Positions 1-8,592 of a DNA stretch of 64,000 bases are shown here, in pieces. The notes beneath the pieces were generated by a model. The model did no database searches, had not been told where the DNA came from, and saw only the letters and a program-made list of their open reading frames with translations. Within the stretch, counting starts at the first letter, position 1; each line of letters starts with the position of its first letter. Both the position numbers and the translations under genes were made by a program. Origin of the DNA: Balanoglossus misakiensis (Eukaryota; Hemichordata); contig CM082581.2 in NCBI GenBank assembly GCA_040954595.2, forward strand, positions 310,001 through 374,000, written 5' to 3'.

Positions 1-233
1 ATAAAATTAGAAAACAAGTGAAAGCTTAAAGGATAAAAATTACACTTAAAAACCCCAAACAAACAGAAACAGTTCTGAAAGACAATCCCTATAAACCAAA
101 AAAGCAATGGAATGAAATAGTGCTGAATAAAAGGACGAGTCTTAAAAACCCCTTTGAAAACTGTCAATAGATCCAGCATTGTGGATAGAAGGTGCACAAA
201 CACTGAATCCTCTTTAGCCATATGCCTTGTTAA

Positions 234-1028
234 GATGGGTCCCCCGTATCTTTTTGCCCGTTGCTATGGGCCTATATAGGACATTACACCCCGATTTGGA
301 CTAAGCCGTTTTCAGAGTCTAACAAGGGGCTGGCAACAAGTTGAAAATCTGCACGATTGTGAGCGCGCGCCCCCTGACGCCATTGATATGCAATTTAGCT
401 AGGTCAAATTTCAAAAAGCCTAAGGCTTTTTATTCCGTGACCTAAAAAACGAACTTGATACGTATTCATTAGTTGCTCGAACCAGGGAAGATCGTGACGG
501 ATTTTGTTTTCGAATATTATCGTTGTATCCTACGATTTCAGCATACCCGTACCACACCTGAAAAAGTCATCGATTTTGGGTGTTTTTGGACGCACTATTC
601 CACCGGTATCGCTTCTTAGCACGACGAAAACTGAAAAAACGATCTGTCACACTGTGCGGAAGTACGTTCTCAACAAGCAGGTCAAATTCGGCTGGCCTAC
701 GTCGCCTGTGAAAAAAGGCTTAGGGATTTTTGTGAACGGTGCAAAATCTCTGTGTACAAAACATTGGATTTTTAGCGTTCGATCCAGTTACTGTGGTTAC
801 GGGACGCGCACGCTATCGCTGACCGCTGCTTTGCCGTATTAGCGTGGCGGCCTATGGCCGGGCGGTAGCTGCCGTAACCATACTCGGACAGAGTGTGTGC
901 ACACTATCGTGCGTATTTTTAACTAGTTACAAGCCCCTTGTCGGACGTTTATAACGGTTTCGATCAAAATTGAGTGTAATGTCCTGTAAAGGCCCATAGC
1001 AACGGGCAAAAAGATAAGGGGTCCCATC
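234..1028. mobile_element. piggyBac-like non-autonomous DNA transposon, 795 bp
   Basis: The ends are inverted repeats: GATGGGTCCCCCGTATCTTT on the left and its near-complement on the right (ending ..GGGGTCCCATC). Weaker inverted similarity extends about 130 bp inward, including GGACATTACAC and ACAAGGGGCT. TTAA flanks both ends (230-233 and 1029-1032). Block B has a single TTAA at 36608-36611 and no insert, which is a clean empty site. TTAA duplication is the hallmark of piggyBac-type transposition. An ORF at 504-842 (112 codons) has no motif I recognise, and the element is too short for a transposase, so it is probably non-autonomous. Confidence 0.85.
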
Positions 1029-1032
1029 TTAA

Positions 1033-1647
1033 GTTTTGAAATGATCATTCACGGTGATGAGTTATCAAGAATATACCCGTTAAAAAGTACTGTACCCTCA
1101 GAGAAGCATTTTGTAATGTCTTTAAAATTTGATGAAAACTATATGAATTTTCTAAGTGTATATTTATTCTTTGCAGAGGTAATTTACTTAGCTATAGGTT
1201 GATAATTTATGTTAATTTCAATGAATTATGCAAATAAGTAGTGAAAATACTTGTACATGAATATATCAGACAGTCTTATAGTGTCGTGTGAGGTTGATGA
1301 CACATATTCTTAACCACATATTTCTTGATCAATTAATTGTGTTTACACCAAAGTCCTCAATATCCTTGGCAATCTCTTCCTAGGAATTGTAACACTCTCT
1401 CCAAAATCCCCTGAAACTTGTGTACCCTGTCAGCAAAACTTTGTCTGATTTTTAAAATACAGATTACTTTTTCACCCTTGCAAACACATTTTCAAAGATA
1501 AGTTTTCACATTTGTTAATTTGTTTATATTATGCATAATTATAATTGGAAAAATTCTAAGATACAATTTCAACAAACATGTGTTCAGTACGAGTGTGCGG
1601 TTGATTTCAAATTTTAAAATGTGTGCAATGGATAGACAGGATGTGTG
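1033..1647. other. AT-rich non-coding stretch of block A
   Basis: No supported gene. It matches 36612-37212 of block B apart from small indels. It is probably intronic or intergenic sequence downstream (minus strand) of the EGF exon. Confidence 0.5.
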
Positions 1648-1842
1648 TTTAGCTGATTGTAACCATAGCAATATGCAATCCCCAAAAACAGTGTAGCCAC
1701 AGAAGAGACCAATGTTTAGCTGATTGTAACCATAGCAATATACAATCCCCAAACAATGTAGCCACAGAAGAGACCAATGTTTAGCTGATTGTAACCATAG
1801 CAATATACAATCCCCAAATAATGTAGCCACAGAAGAGACCAA
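1648..1842. repeat. Minisatellite, about 65-bp unit, three copies
   Basis: Units start at 1648, 1715 and 1780, each beginning TTTAGCTGATTGTAACCATA and ending with AGAAGAGACC. The repeated ORFs here on the minus strand are a by-product of the repeat. In block B the first unit boundary is split by the 749-bp element at 37268-38016. Confidence 0.9.
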
Positions 1843-1859
1843 AATCCACAGTTACATAC

Positions 1860-1982
1860 CGTCACATGCATGGCCATCTTCCAGCAGATAGAATCCTGGT
1901 CTGCAAGCGCAGAGATAACTACCATGGGTATTCTGACAACAGTGTTGACATGCATTTCCACCACTGTGACATTCATTCATAT
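1860..1982 (-). CDS. Calcium-binding EGF-like exon, block A
   Basis: A 123-nt exon between an acceptor (CCTTCCAG just above 1982) and a donor (GTATGT just below 1860). It encodes one EGF-like module starting D-M-N-E-C, the calcium-binding cEGF signature. It continues with the cysteine pattern of the family (NAC, HCC, YLCAC, RPGF, HAC) and has one cysteine more than the usual six. The exon is phase 1-1, as is typical for extracellular modules. It would be a repeat unit of a secreted or membrane protein. The MED25-like exon upstream ends in phase 0, so splicing the two would break the frame; the EGF exon probably belongs to a different, interleaved gene. The parent gene is not identifiable. Confidence 0.75.
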
Positions 1983-2915
1983 CTGGAAGGTAAGAAGAAA
2001 TTAGAAATTATTTACAAGCATTACATTATTCAAGATAAGCCTACTCTTGACTACTGGAATGTCACACCAAAGACACCTGGGGTCAGATTTATAACAAGAT
2101 GGGGATAATTTGTCTCAATTTGATCATTTGAGACAAAATATCCCCAAACTTATATATTGTCGATGTAACATTATAATATAGTTATATCACTGTCAGGCAT
2201 TTATGTCCTACAGTCAAGCGGTTTTAGGCACCTGCAGTTATTTTGATGGAGTTGGTTTGAATCCCACCAGTGCCAGAAGTGTGAGATGGTCAACTGGACT
2301 TGAGGCGTTTGAGTTCAACCAAACTTTATTTCTAAGTCTAGGAACTGCATGCACCAACTAAGGCCTACAAAATGGCTTCTGGATTGAAGAGAACTCACAA
2401 ACACATGCAATCACTTTTATAGGAGTAAACAGGTGTTAAAATAACATGTAAATTTTAGAGTTTTTTTTGTTTAATAAGATTTGTATTCAAATTCTATTTC
2501 TGAGTCTTACATAGTGATGAGCTTTTGTCATGCATTGATGTCATGCAACCACTCACTAATTACACACATGTGTTGGTGAGTATCTACAACCACATGTTGA
2601 ACCTCTTTAAATTGGACACCTGCAATCCAAACAATTTCTTCAGTCCCTTTGGTGTTAGACGGGTTTGACTGTACTTGAAAGTGCAGTTGATATACAGAAC
2701 AAAATGCTAAAAATAGAAATTGCAGACACAGTGACCCTTTAAAGGCCCTGCTCAACAGTTGCGTGCTAACACAAAGGATTTCTTATTTGTCTTCATTGTT
2801 CTGCCCTGAGATTGAGAAAATGGCCTTTAATATGTAAAGTGTCAGTTGCAGGTGCATGGCAGTACAATTGACATGATCCTTTAATTTTACAGTGCAATTA
2901 TAAGATAATACTTAC
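1983..2915. other. Intervening sequence with a hairpin, present mostly in block A
   Basis: No gene supported. An imperfect palindrome lies at about 2101-2146 (GGGGATAATTTGTCTCAA pairs with TTTGAGACAAAATATCCCC). About 860 bp of this interval are missing in B, where EGF and ACID exons are only 82 bp apart. A GGTTTGACTGTA motif near 2665 recurs at about 17343, 21779 and 41830. Confidence 0.5.
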
Positions 2916-3023
2916 AAATCCTCCAGACATTATTCTGAAGAGAGATATGTATGCTTCCTGGCTGTTATTCATAAACTGGAACACCACAGTGCGTGAGTTT
3001 TGAAACATGGCACCAAGTGATTG
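2916..3023 (-). CDS. MED25: MED25-like ACID-domain exon, block A
   Basis: A 108-nt, phase 0-0 exon with acceptor TTCCCCACAG and donor GTAAGT. Its 36 residues include L-G-A-M-F-Q-N-S-R-T and F-R-I-M-S-G-G-F. These line up with the part of the MED25 activator-interaction (ACID/PTOV) domain that in human reads LGPLFRNSR ... YRIMGNGF. MED25 is a Mediator subunit whose ACID domain binds activators in the nucleus. The next expected ACID exon, which should continue GNGF-AGCVHFPH, was not found downstream, so the locus looks like an incomplete copy. The assignment rests on memory of the human protein. Confidence 0.75.
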
Positions 3024-3537
3024 CTGTGGGGAAAAAAATTGACTCCAATCACCATCCCTTGTGCAGGCAAAAGATCATGATATTGCCCTCGCTAATACTT
3101 CACCTCTACTTATGCAATGAATTAATGAATACAAAGTGTTGTAGGTCATCCAACATGAGAATGTCACTAACAAAATTATCATTGAGTTTCAAATCCCAAG
3201 TAACAGTGGACTTATATAGTTTATCACCCAGATGAAATTTTTTATCTAAATCTGCTCCTGTCGTATAAGGTTGCTTTGTTAAGACGTACAAAGGGAAATG
3301 ATTGCATTGCATGTACACTGTGTGCCTCTGGATGAAAGACCAATCTGTGTATTTCCTTGATGGGTACTACCACACGTTGTTCAGCCAAGCTCATAATTTG
3401 TGTAATGTGTACCCTCCAAAGATACATCTGGAAGCACCCTAAAAAATGCTCACTATCCAACATGATCCAACCACAATAACCCCATTGACCTACAGTCAAT
3501 TGTTTTAATTAGTTATTTGTATGTGAGCTGTACACAC
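3024..3537. other. Intron of the MED25-like gene with unexplained minus-strand ORFs
   Basis: Two overlapping minus-strand ORFs (3106-3318, 70 codons; 3242-3499, 85 codons) persist in block B (38596-38808; 38732-38917). They match nothing I know. The middle part of the ACID domain expected here was not found. Confidence 0.4.
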
Positions 3538-3709
3538 CTCTTGCCATTCCAAGGCTCCGTGCCAAACAACACTTTTCTGCTGTTGTTGTTGTTGTTGTTG
3601 TTTTTGTTGTTGTGGATCAACTTGCTGCTGGTGAGTCAACTTGATGCACTTGAGCTGTAGAGGGCACTGGTATGTCCAGATCCATCGGTAGTGAAGTACT
3701 GGTATTAGC
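3538..3709 (-). pseudogene. MED25: MED25-like exon: polyglutamine linker and start of ACID domain, block A
   Basis: A 172-nt exon with acceptor ACAG above 3709 and donor GTGTGT below 3538. The 3' part encodes a glutamine run, then K-S-V-V-W-H-G-A-L-E-W-Q-E. This matches the start of the MED25 ACID domain (human ..LLAWSGVLEWQE). The 5' part reads more sensibly in another frame (T-S-T-S-L-P-M-D-L-D-I-P-V-P). The exon is one base over a multiple of three while neighbouring exons are symmetrical, so a frameshift near the start of the CAA/CAG tract is likely. Block B shares it but has one CAA codon fewer (169 nt). Confidence 0.65.
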
Positions 3710-3732
3710 CTGTAATAACACATACAAATCAT

Positions 3733-3886
3733 TGTGATGTCCGGGGAGGGGTTATTGACAGTCGACAACGACGGAGTTCCACAGAAGTGATGTTTATTGA
3801 ATGACAACCACGCGGGAACTAACTGTTACAGGAAATCACGTATACAGACCATGTGACAATCACGTGATCATGACAATACTATCACA
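3733..3886 (-). repeat. Gypsy 3' LTR
   Basis: 154 bp, same sequence as 14732-14885 by eye. Read on the minus strand it contains AATAAA (complement of 3793-3798), a candidate polyadenylation signal. Confidence 0.95.
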
Positions 3887-4138
3887 TCTCCTCAACTTTA
3901 GAAGAAAACTTGTACTTTAAGTTTACAACTCGCTTTGGAAAGTATGAAATTTGCCAACACTGTCAAATTGTAATGCTTTGTGAATGATCATGTTCTAACA
4001 AACGAAAACAAAAATGAACCTTAACCTTAACAAGAACTTCAGAACTTCAGAACTAGGAAAATACAAATCTCCAAAAGAAAATTTGCTCTACAGAAACTCA
4101 TTCCATGATGTTTGTGGACAGTCTTATGTCAATATAAC

Positions 4139-7100
4139 CTATCCTTCTGGCATGCAATAGTCTTTGTGCCAAGGAGGTTTAGATTTTATTCTTGTTGAGC
4201 GTCTCACATCAGTACTATTGGGGTTTACATTTGTCTTAGGTGAATTTGTCACTGGCATTGTTGGAGGAACATTTACAATCGTTTCCAACGATGCTGTACC
4301 AGTAGGTGAAACAGGACTAGGACATGCTGGTCCAGTTGATTTCTGACTAGAACAGACGGGTTCTACTGGCAAGTTATCCAGGTTGTTATGTGTAGACAAA
4401 TCATGGATATGGGGGTTACAGGATGGAACACCATTTTGAACCCTTTGAGGTTGTTCATATGTCAAATGTTTGGAGTTCCATTCAGTGTCCTGGAAGGAAA
4501 ATTCTGGATATTCCTCAACATATTTCTTTACATGTCCAGTGGACCGTCTTTTTACACCTTTGGAGTTTTCCAATACTAACGCGCCTCCATCTTTCTGGAT
4601 GACTTTGTATGGTTCTGTCTCGAAATTGGGAGTGAGTTTGTTTTGCCTAAACGCTTGCTGGAGCAAAACAGTATCACCTTCCCTGATATCTGAGGAAGTG
4701 GCATGTCTCCTGTTGTCGGCATAGAACTTTTGTTTCATTTTCATTCTGTTGTTTCTTTCTCTCATTTTGATTTGCCAATCAGACTCATTGATTGTTTGGG
4801 ATGGAATTCTCAGTCTAGGAATTTTGTCCCTAAACTCTCTTCCCATCAGAGCCATAGCAGGAGATATGCCTGTCACAGTATGGGGTGTATTTCTATATTC
4901 AAATAGAAAATGTGTCAAATCTTTGTACCAACCTTTCTTTTGCAATTTAGCAATTCGTACAGACTTCAAAATTATTTCATTCAGCCTCTCAACACTTCCA
5001 TTGCTCTGAGGCCAGTATGGAATGGAATATTCATGATCAATACCTAAGTAATCAAGGAAACCTTCAAACTCGGCTGAGGTAAAAGGTGGACCATTGTCTG
5101 ATTTGACACAGTAAGGCAACCCATGTGTAAGAAACATAGCTTCCATGGCTTTTATGACATGGGCAGCATCTGTTTTCTTTAACAAAACTACTTCAGGCCA
5201 TCTGGAGTATAAATCAGTTACCACTAGTAATTTCTCACCATCACATACATCCAAAAGATCAACTGCTAAATCGAACCATGGTCCTTCAGGTAACTGTGTG
5301 GGTAATAATGGCTCTGGGTTTGGCCTGGCACTGACCAATTGACATGGATGACAGGATCGTATCAGTTTCTCCACATCCCTGTCCATCCCTGGCCACCAAA
5401 CTCTGTCACGTAAACGAGCCTTTGTCCTCACAATTCCCTGATGACCCTGGTGTGCAATGTTCAAGATTTTTCTTTGCAAAACTTGAGGAACAACCAATCT
5501 GTTACCACGCATGATCAATCTGCCATACAACCATAATTCGTCTTTCACATGCCAATAGGGTGAAGACTTCAATTTTGACCAATTTGCAGAGGTAATACAC
5601 CTTTCAACCAATTGCAAGCTCTGGTCTTTTGCAGATTCTCTCTCAATATCACGTGGGGTGATAGCAGATGGCATAGCCTCTAAAACAACACTACATGCAA
5701 AATCTTCAGTCTCTCTACAATACTTGTCAGATGGTTCGTCCACGGGCAATCTACTCAACATGTCCGCATAATTATTCTTTCCCTTGATATGGGTGATATG
5801 ATAATCAAATTGTTGCATATATAACAGCCATCTCTCAATTCTAGCTGAAGGGGGCCTGGAGTTAGGGCTGAATACTTTCAATAAAGGCTTATGGTCAGTT
5901 CTGACCTCAAAATGACTGCCTAGCAGAAACTGCTGAAGTTTCTCACATGCCCATTTAACTCCAAGTGCCTCTCGCTCAAACTGAGAGTACCTTGACTCAA
6001 CATGTGTAAGCTTTCTGCTAACATAGTACACTGGTTGATATGAACCGTTACTTTGCATTTGTTCAAGGATTGCTCCAACACCAACGGGCGATGCATCAGA
6101 AGTGACTCGAGTTTTAGCACCCTGCTTGAAATAAGCCATGAATGGACTTGTGGTCAATTTATGTTTGATGAGATTGAATACTTTTTCATGCTTGGGAAGC
6201 CATTCCCACTTTGCATCTTTGCGAGTCAAATCCCACAGTGGGCTTGTCACTGTTGCAAATTTATCGACATATCTAGAGCAAAATTGAGCCAGCCCCAAGA
6301 AACTTCTCAATTCTGATTTGTCAGTTGGCGTTCGAGCTTTTACAATAGCTTTGACCTTCTCATCAGTGAGTTTCATACCCTGGGCCGTCATCAAGTGACC
6401 CATGAATATCATACTGTCCCCTAGCTTACATTTTGTAAAGTTCAGCGTTAAACCATGCTCACTAAAACGCTTGACCACTTTCTCAACTCTGGTATGCAGC
6501 TGGTCATAATTTTCAGCTACTACTCTAATATCATCATGCATGTTGTGGGCACCCTCACAGCCCTTCAAAACCTGGCTAATTAGATTTTGAAACTTTTCAG
6601 TCGCCATGTTCACACCAAAAACTAAACGCTTGTAGCGATACAAAGAGTTGGGCCCTGAAAAGGTTGTAATATCCCTGCTCTCTTCATCGAGCTCAATTTG
6701 ATGGAAAGCCATATTCATATCAAGCTTGCAAAATACCTTGGCCCCTGAAATTTCCTCTAGCGTTTCATCCATGGTGGGAACAGGGTGTCTTTCCCTAACA
6801 ATGGCTTGATTTGCTTTTCTCATGTCCAGACATAGTCTGATATCCCCACCAGGCTTTTGTACTGTTACAAGGGGGTTGACCCAAGAGGTCGGACCCGAAA
6901 CCTTCTCTATTACTCCCAGCTTTTCAAGCTCGTTGAGTTTTTCAACAACTTTAGCACGGCGGTTGAAAGGAATTCGCCGGTACTGGGCTATGGGTTTGAC
7001 ATTCTCATCAATATGCAAATGGAGCTTGTAACCCTTTAACTTACCCAACCCATTAAATACCTCAGGATATTTCCTCCGCAATTCTGCAAGAATTGGCGAA

Positions 7101-8308
7101 GAATTATCAGCAGATATTGAATTTATCGTGTACAGATTCACATTTCCAACTCTCAACATATCTAAATTCTCAGAAGTATGCCGACTCAACAAAATCGGTT
7201 GGTCAGCCTTGATCACTATAAAATCAGCAATACACTTCTTTTTAGTAGGCGCTTCAACATGTAAGGCACATTTACCCAATATATCTAAAGGTTTACTAGA
7301 ACCATAGCTAAACACTTTATTGTTACAATTTCGAACTTTCACACCACGCTTTTCAGCAAGTCTGCGAAATTGTCTTTCACCAATGAGATTACACGTAGCA
7401 CCACTGTCGATGATAACCGGCATGTGTTGATTCTCGATCTGAATACCTGTATCAGTGAGGTCCTTCCCACTGGAAGCACGGAAAGCAGCATTGAAAGCAT
7501 AGTACGCTTTCTCCTCGTCAGTCTCGACGTCTGCATGGCCACCATCGGCGTTTGCATCAGTAGTCGTCTGAGCTACCTTGTGTTTACCGCGACCATCACC
7601 ACGCGTACGGCCACGTCCACGTGCGCTGCGGTTACCACCACGGCCTCGACTGTTGCCATTTTCACTGTCTTTAGACGGACAGTCTTCCCACTTAGCACGA
7701 CAGTCTGCAGCTCTGTGTCCCGGTTTTTGACATCGGAAACACCGGTCGGATTTTTGTTCGGCATTGCGAGAACTACCACTTGTACTGGCGCGACATTCAC
7801 GTTGCATGTGACCTTTCCTTCCGCAACGGAAACAGGCTAAGTCCGCCATTTTGTTTTTGGCGCGCGTACGTTTACCGCCAATATTGACTGCATTTGCACT
7901 CACAGCTTGAGTACCAGACACCAAAACTAGTGCATCTTTGTCGTGATACGACCGTATGATTTGTAGTAGTTTGGTAGTGTCCAAATTCTTTTCACGATAC
8001 AGCTTGCTTTTTAGCACCTTGTCGCTGATGTAGAGCAAGACACGATCTCTTATCTGGTTGTCTTTTTCCGTCTCGGGAAAATCACAGTCTTTCAGTAGGT
8101 TCTTGAGACGTATTACGTAGCTGTCGACCGTCTCCCCGGACGTGGGAGTTGCGCTGTAAAACTTCTGTCTCGCCATAGGAACGTTTTTCTGCAGTTGAAA
8201 GTGTTTATCCAAACATGCTATCAACGTTGCGCAGTTTGTGACGTCACCAGTTTCATCTTCAGATTTAGTGCTAACAATGTCTCTGATGCCCGCTCCAGCC
8301 ATGTGCAA
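4139..8308 (-). CDS. Gypsy Gag-Pol polyprotein (main part)
   Basis: An uninterrupted 1389-codon frame in Gag to integrase order. It has two CCHC zinc knuckles (C-F-R-C-G-R-K-G-H, then C-F-R-C-Q-K-P-G-H, about residues 160-205). The aspartic protease motif I-I-D-S-G-A-T is near residue 300. Reverse transcriptase follows (L-C-L-D-M-R-K; F-C-K-L-D-M-N; catalytic box M-H-D-D-I instead of the usual YxDD), then RNase H (T-S-D-A-S-P-V-G-V-G). The integrase has an HHCC finger (H-Q-G-H-Q-G ... C-H-P-C) and a DDE core (D-L-Y-S-R-W; K-S-D-N-G-P; N-G-S-V-E-R). The reported start is internal. The reading frame stays open up to 8345 and resumes in frame at 14493-14631 beyond the BEL insertion, so the first gag codons lie there. 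No other stop or frameshift was seen. Confidence 0.93.
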   Translation of the reverse strand: MHMAGAGIRDIVSTKSEDETGDVTNCATLIACLDKHFQLQKNVPMARQKFYSATPTSGETVDSYVIRLKNLLKDCDFPETEKDNQIRDRVLLYISDKVLKSKLYREKNLDTTKLLQIIRSYHDKDALVLVSGTQAVSANAVNIGGKRTRAKNKMADLACFRCGRKGHMQRECRASTSGSSRNAEQKSDRCFRCQKPGHRAADCRAKWEDCPSKDSENGNSRGRGGNRSARGRGRTRGDGRGKHKVAQTTTDANADGGHADVETDEEKAYYAFNAAFRASSGKDLTDTGIQIENQHMPVIIDSGATCNLIGERQFRRLAEKRGVKVRNCNNKVFSYGSSKPLDILGKCALHVEAPTKKKCIADFIVIKADQPILLSRHTSENLDMLRVGNVNLYTINSISADNSSPILAELRRKYPEVFNGLGKLKGYKLHLHIDENVKPIAQYRRIPFNRRAKVVEKLNELEKLGVIEKVSGPTSWVNPLVTVQKPGGDIRLCLDMRKANQAIVRERHPVPTMDETLEEISGAKVFCKLDMNMAFHQIELDEESRDITTFSGPNSLYRYKRLVFGVNMATEKFQNLISQVLKGCEGAHNMHDDIRVVAENYDQLHTRVEKVVKRFSEHGLTLNFTKCKLGDSMIFMGHLMTAQGMKLTDEKVKAIVKARTPTDKSELRSFLGLAQFCSRYVDKFATVTSPLWDLTRKDAKWEWLPKHEKVFNLIKHKLTTSPFMAYFKQGAKTRVTSDASPVGVGAILEQMQSNGSYQPVYYVSRKLTHVESRYSQFEREALGVKWACEKLQQFLLGSHFEVRTDHKPLLKVFSPNSRPPSARIERWLLYMQQFDYHITHIKGKNNYADMLSRLPVDEPSDKYCRETEDFACSVVLEAMPSAITPRDIERESAKDQSLQLVERCITSANWSKLKSSPYWHVKDELWLYGRLIMRGNRLVVPQVLQRKILNIAHQGHQGIVRTKARLRDRVWWPGMDRDVEKLIRSCHPCQLVSARPNPEPLLPTQLPEGPWFDLAVDLLDVCDGEKLLVVTDLYSRWPEVVLLKKTDAAHVIKAMEAMFLTHGLPYCVKSDNGPPFTSAEFEGFLDYLGIDHEYSIPYWPQSNGSVERLNEIILKSVRIAKLQKKGWYKDLTHFLFEYRNTPHTVTGISPAMALMGREFRDKIPRLRIPSQTINESDWQIKMRERNNRMKMKQKFYADNRRHATSSDIREGDTVLLQQAFRQNKLTPNFETEPYKVIQKDGGALVLENSKGVKRRSTGHVKKYVEEYPEFSFQDTEWNSKHLTYEQPQRVQNGVPSCNPHIHDLSTHNNLDNLPVEPVCSSQKSTGPACPSPVSPTGTASLETIVNVPPTMPVTNSPKTNVNPNSTDVRRSTRIKSKPPWHKDYCMPEG

Positions 8309-8340
8309 AAGTAAGGCACGCTTCTGCGCATTATTTGAAA

Positions 8341-8345
8341 CACCA
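8341..8345. repeat. Target-site duplication of the BEL element (left copy)
   Basis: CACCA, repeated at 14493-14497 immediately outside the right BEL LTR. It lies within gypsy gag. Confidence 0.9.
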
Positions 8346-8553
8346 TGTTGAGAACAGTATGAATTAGTAATTAGTGTTCCATATATGTACGTTTACCCGC
8401 CCACTCTCTGGTATGTAACCACGCCCACTTGAAGGGTACGTGTAGAGCATGGTACCGGTAATAAAGTAGAAGTTGCTTAGTGTTGTTACTTGACACACGT
8501 CTCCGTTCCATTCTCTAAGTACAATCGAACCCCGCGTGCATTTCAAGCACACA
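8346..8553 (+). repeat. BEL 5' LTR
   Basis: 208 bp, matching 14285-14492. It contains AATAAA at about 8460-8465, a candidate polyadenylation signal, and direct copies of the CGCCCAC motif. Confidence 0.95.
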
Positions 8554-8592
8554 TTGATGGTGCCGAGACCAGGATACTGTACTTGAGACGAG

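Noticed and set aside
504-842. 112-codon ORF as a gene
   Set aside because: It lies inside a short non-autonomous element and has no recognisable motif; an ORF of this size can occur by chance in its less AT-rich interior.
1492-1976. Repeated-peptide ORFs on the minus strand
   Set aside because: They are translations of the 65-bp minisatellite, whose length differs between copies; only the EGF frame at 1860-1982 has splice borders and domain signature.
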